Part shown: positions 5,921 to 7,075 of the stretch, one piece after another
Position numbering within the stretch: position 1 is the stretch's first letter
Layout of the letters: each line of letters begins with the position of its first letter
Origin: Thermoguttaceae bacterium
GTDB taxonomy: Bacteria > Planctomycetota > Planctomycetia > Pirellulales > Thermoguttaceae
Direction of reading: 5' to 3'
Length of the DNA stretch: 7,075 nt
Assembly (NCBI GenBank): GCA_017454585.1
Contig: JAFTCU010000130.1
Span: forward strand, 1-7,075
Made by a program: the position numbers and the translations under genes
The notes under the pieces: model-generated
The model's database searches: none
What the model was told of the DNA's origin: nothing
The model's input: the letters and a program-made list of their open reading frames with translations, nothing else

Positions 5921-7075
5921 TTACTGCAGGCTCTTCACGCTCCACTTCTTCTCCGACGGCGCGTCGGTCCAGTCTTCCCGCACACGGAGTTTCAGCTCAC
6001 GCGTTTCGCCTGCGTCGAGGAAGAAGAAATCATCCTCGGCGACAAACTTGCACTCCTCCGGCTCCAGGTCAAACCACGTGATGATCGACGGGGCCGCCGT
6101 GTTCTGGATCCGGACCACGTATTCCGTCAACCGGTACGAACCGTCGCGGGTCGTTTTTTCGCCCAGAATCTCCAGCTTTACGGCCGGTTTCGGCGCCTTT
6201 TTCATCGCTTCGGTCAACGGCGCGAACCCCTCCGCAGCCGCCGGCCAGTTCACCGGAGAAGTCGTGTATCTCCCGTAAAATTCGGGCGTTTCCATCTGCG
6301 GGATCGTCCGCGGCCAGTACACGCTGCGCGAGACGAGCTTGCCGTCCGCCCAAAGCTCCGCGACCGGGAAGAAGAAGCGGCTCTTGTAATCGGCCGGGAT
6401 CTGGAAATCCGGAAGATCTATCGCCGAATCCTCTACACTCCACGCTTTTTTCTGCTCGTAAACGGTCTGGAACGAATCGTTCAGCACACGCACGCGCAAA
6501 TACGGGGAAGACGCTTCCAGCGTCTTCTTAACAATGCTGGAAGCATCGTCGCTGCAAGAATCCAGATTCAGGACTTTCGCCTTCATCGGGACCGCCTCGC
6601 CGGCCTTCCAGAGGATCCGCGGAAGGTCGAGCATCACGTGCGTCGGCTCGTACGCCCACCGGACGAAATAGTACGGCCCGACCGGCTGCCCGGTCCCATC
6701 CACGAGCTGGATCGCCGCGATGGTCGGCCACGAGCGGGAGAAAACCCACGGCATCATACCGGTCGTGACGGGGTAATTCGCCTGTACGCCCTCGCACATC
6801 GCCTGGTAAAACTCCCCTGCTCCCATCTGGGACCCGAACGCGAGCGCCTCCAGATCCATCGTCTCCGCCGTCACGAAATGCGACGCCCGGGTCAGCATGC
6901 GCGGCACGCGGCTCGGGAAGTACTCGACGTAGTGGTGCACCGATTCCGGCGCCAGCGTACGGTACTCCTCGGCGTACATTTTGTTGGCGTACTGGTACTC
7001 GTCCGGATTGATGTACGGACGAAGCGACCGCGGCGAAACGACCGAGTGGATCCCGCTCTCCGCCAGGTACGGGTA
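5921..7075 (-). CDS. C-terminal part of a glycoside hydrolase family 2 beta-mannosidase-like enzyme (5' end outside window)
   Basis: The frame is open to the right edge, giving 384 visible residues and a TAA stop at 5921-5923; the in-frame ATG at 6979 is internal, not the start. The visible part begins YPYLAESGIHSVV, resembling the GH2 strand bearing the catalytic nucleophile (usually SEFG-Q); E6 (codon 7058-7060) is the candidate nucleophile. Downstream, TTGMMPWVFSRSWPTIAAIQLVDGTGQPVGPYYFVRWAYEP (split over visible residues about 103-144) matches the end of the GH2 TIM barrel in beta-mannosidases, where a Trp/Asn-rich W...N..WP segment is typical. The remaining roughly 240 residues look like beta-sandwich domains, as in mannosidase C-termini (for example VRIQNTAAPSIITWFDLEPEE and LDAGETRELKLRVRE). 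It would remove terminal beta-mannose or a related sugar during polysaccharide breakdown. Exact specificity and cell location cannot be judged without the N-terminus. The large gap and palindrome downstream suggest it is not co-transcribed with the methyltransferase. Confidence 0.78.
   Translation of the reverse strand, partial: YPYLAESGIHSVVSPRSLRPYINPDEYQYANKMYAEEYRTLAPESVHHYVEYFPSRVPRMLTRASHFVTAETMDLEALAFGSQMGAGEFYQAMCEGVQANYPVTTGMMPWVFSRSWPTIAAIQLVDGTGQPVGPYYFVRWAYEPTHVMLDLPRILWKAGEAVPMKAKVLNLDSCSDDASSIVKKTLEASSPYLRVRVLNDSFQTVYEQKKAWSVEDSAIDLPDFQIPADYKSRFFFPVAELWADGKLVSRSVYWPRTIPQMETPEFYGRYTTSPVNWPAAAEGFAPLTEAMKKAPKPAVKLEILGEKTTRDGSYRLTEYVVRIQNTAAPSIITWFDLEPEECKFVAEDDFFFLDAGETRELKLRVREDWTDAPSEKKWSVKSLQ

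Overview
The window is chromosome-like bacterial DNA carrying five protein genes, two of them cut by the window edges. The combination of a PEP-CTERM-anchored P-domain protein, a large HAE1-type RND exporter, a D12-class DNA adenine methyltransferase and a GH2 beta-mannosidase-like enzyme, with GC-rich third codon positions, suggests a Gram-negative bacterium of the Planctomycetota/Verrucomicrobiota/Lentisphaerota group. That placement is inference from gene content only; no rRNA or marker gene is present.

Layout. On the plus strand: (1) positions 1-423, the C-terminal end of an exported protein with a P/Homo B domain and a PEP-CTERM tail; (2) 424-641, an AT-rich spacer with a possible promoter; (3) 642-953, an unrecognised 103-residue protein followed by a clear intrinsic terminator at 979-1010; (4) a well-formed sigma70-like promoter at 1058-1086 with a short upstream inverted repeat; (5) 1129-4455, a 1108-residue RND inner-membrane transporter. 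A strong bidirectional hairpin terminator at 4467-4511 separates it from the convergent minus-strand genes. These are (6) 4501-5610, a 369-residue N6-adenine methyltransferase whose stop codon lies inside the terminator stem, and (7) 5921-7075, the C-terminal part of a GH2 beta-mannosidase-like enzyme running off the right edge. The gap between these two (5611-5920) holds a roughly 160-bp imperfect palindrome built from GGATT/AATCC words about 10 bp apart.

The genes do not form one pathway. The terminators, promoter and strand arrangement indicate independent transcription units: surface/secretion (1), unknown (3), efflux (5), DNA modification (6) and polysaccharide degradation (7). No adaptor or outer-membrane factor flanks the exporter, and no restriction enzyme flanks the methyltransferase, within the window. 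I saw no convincing undescribed multi-gene system. The most unusual non-coding feature is the helically phased palindromic repeat at 5722-5881; the T8 tract inside the exporter promoter spacer is also worth checking.
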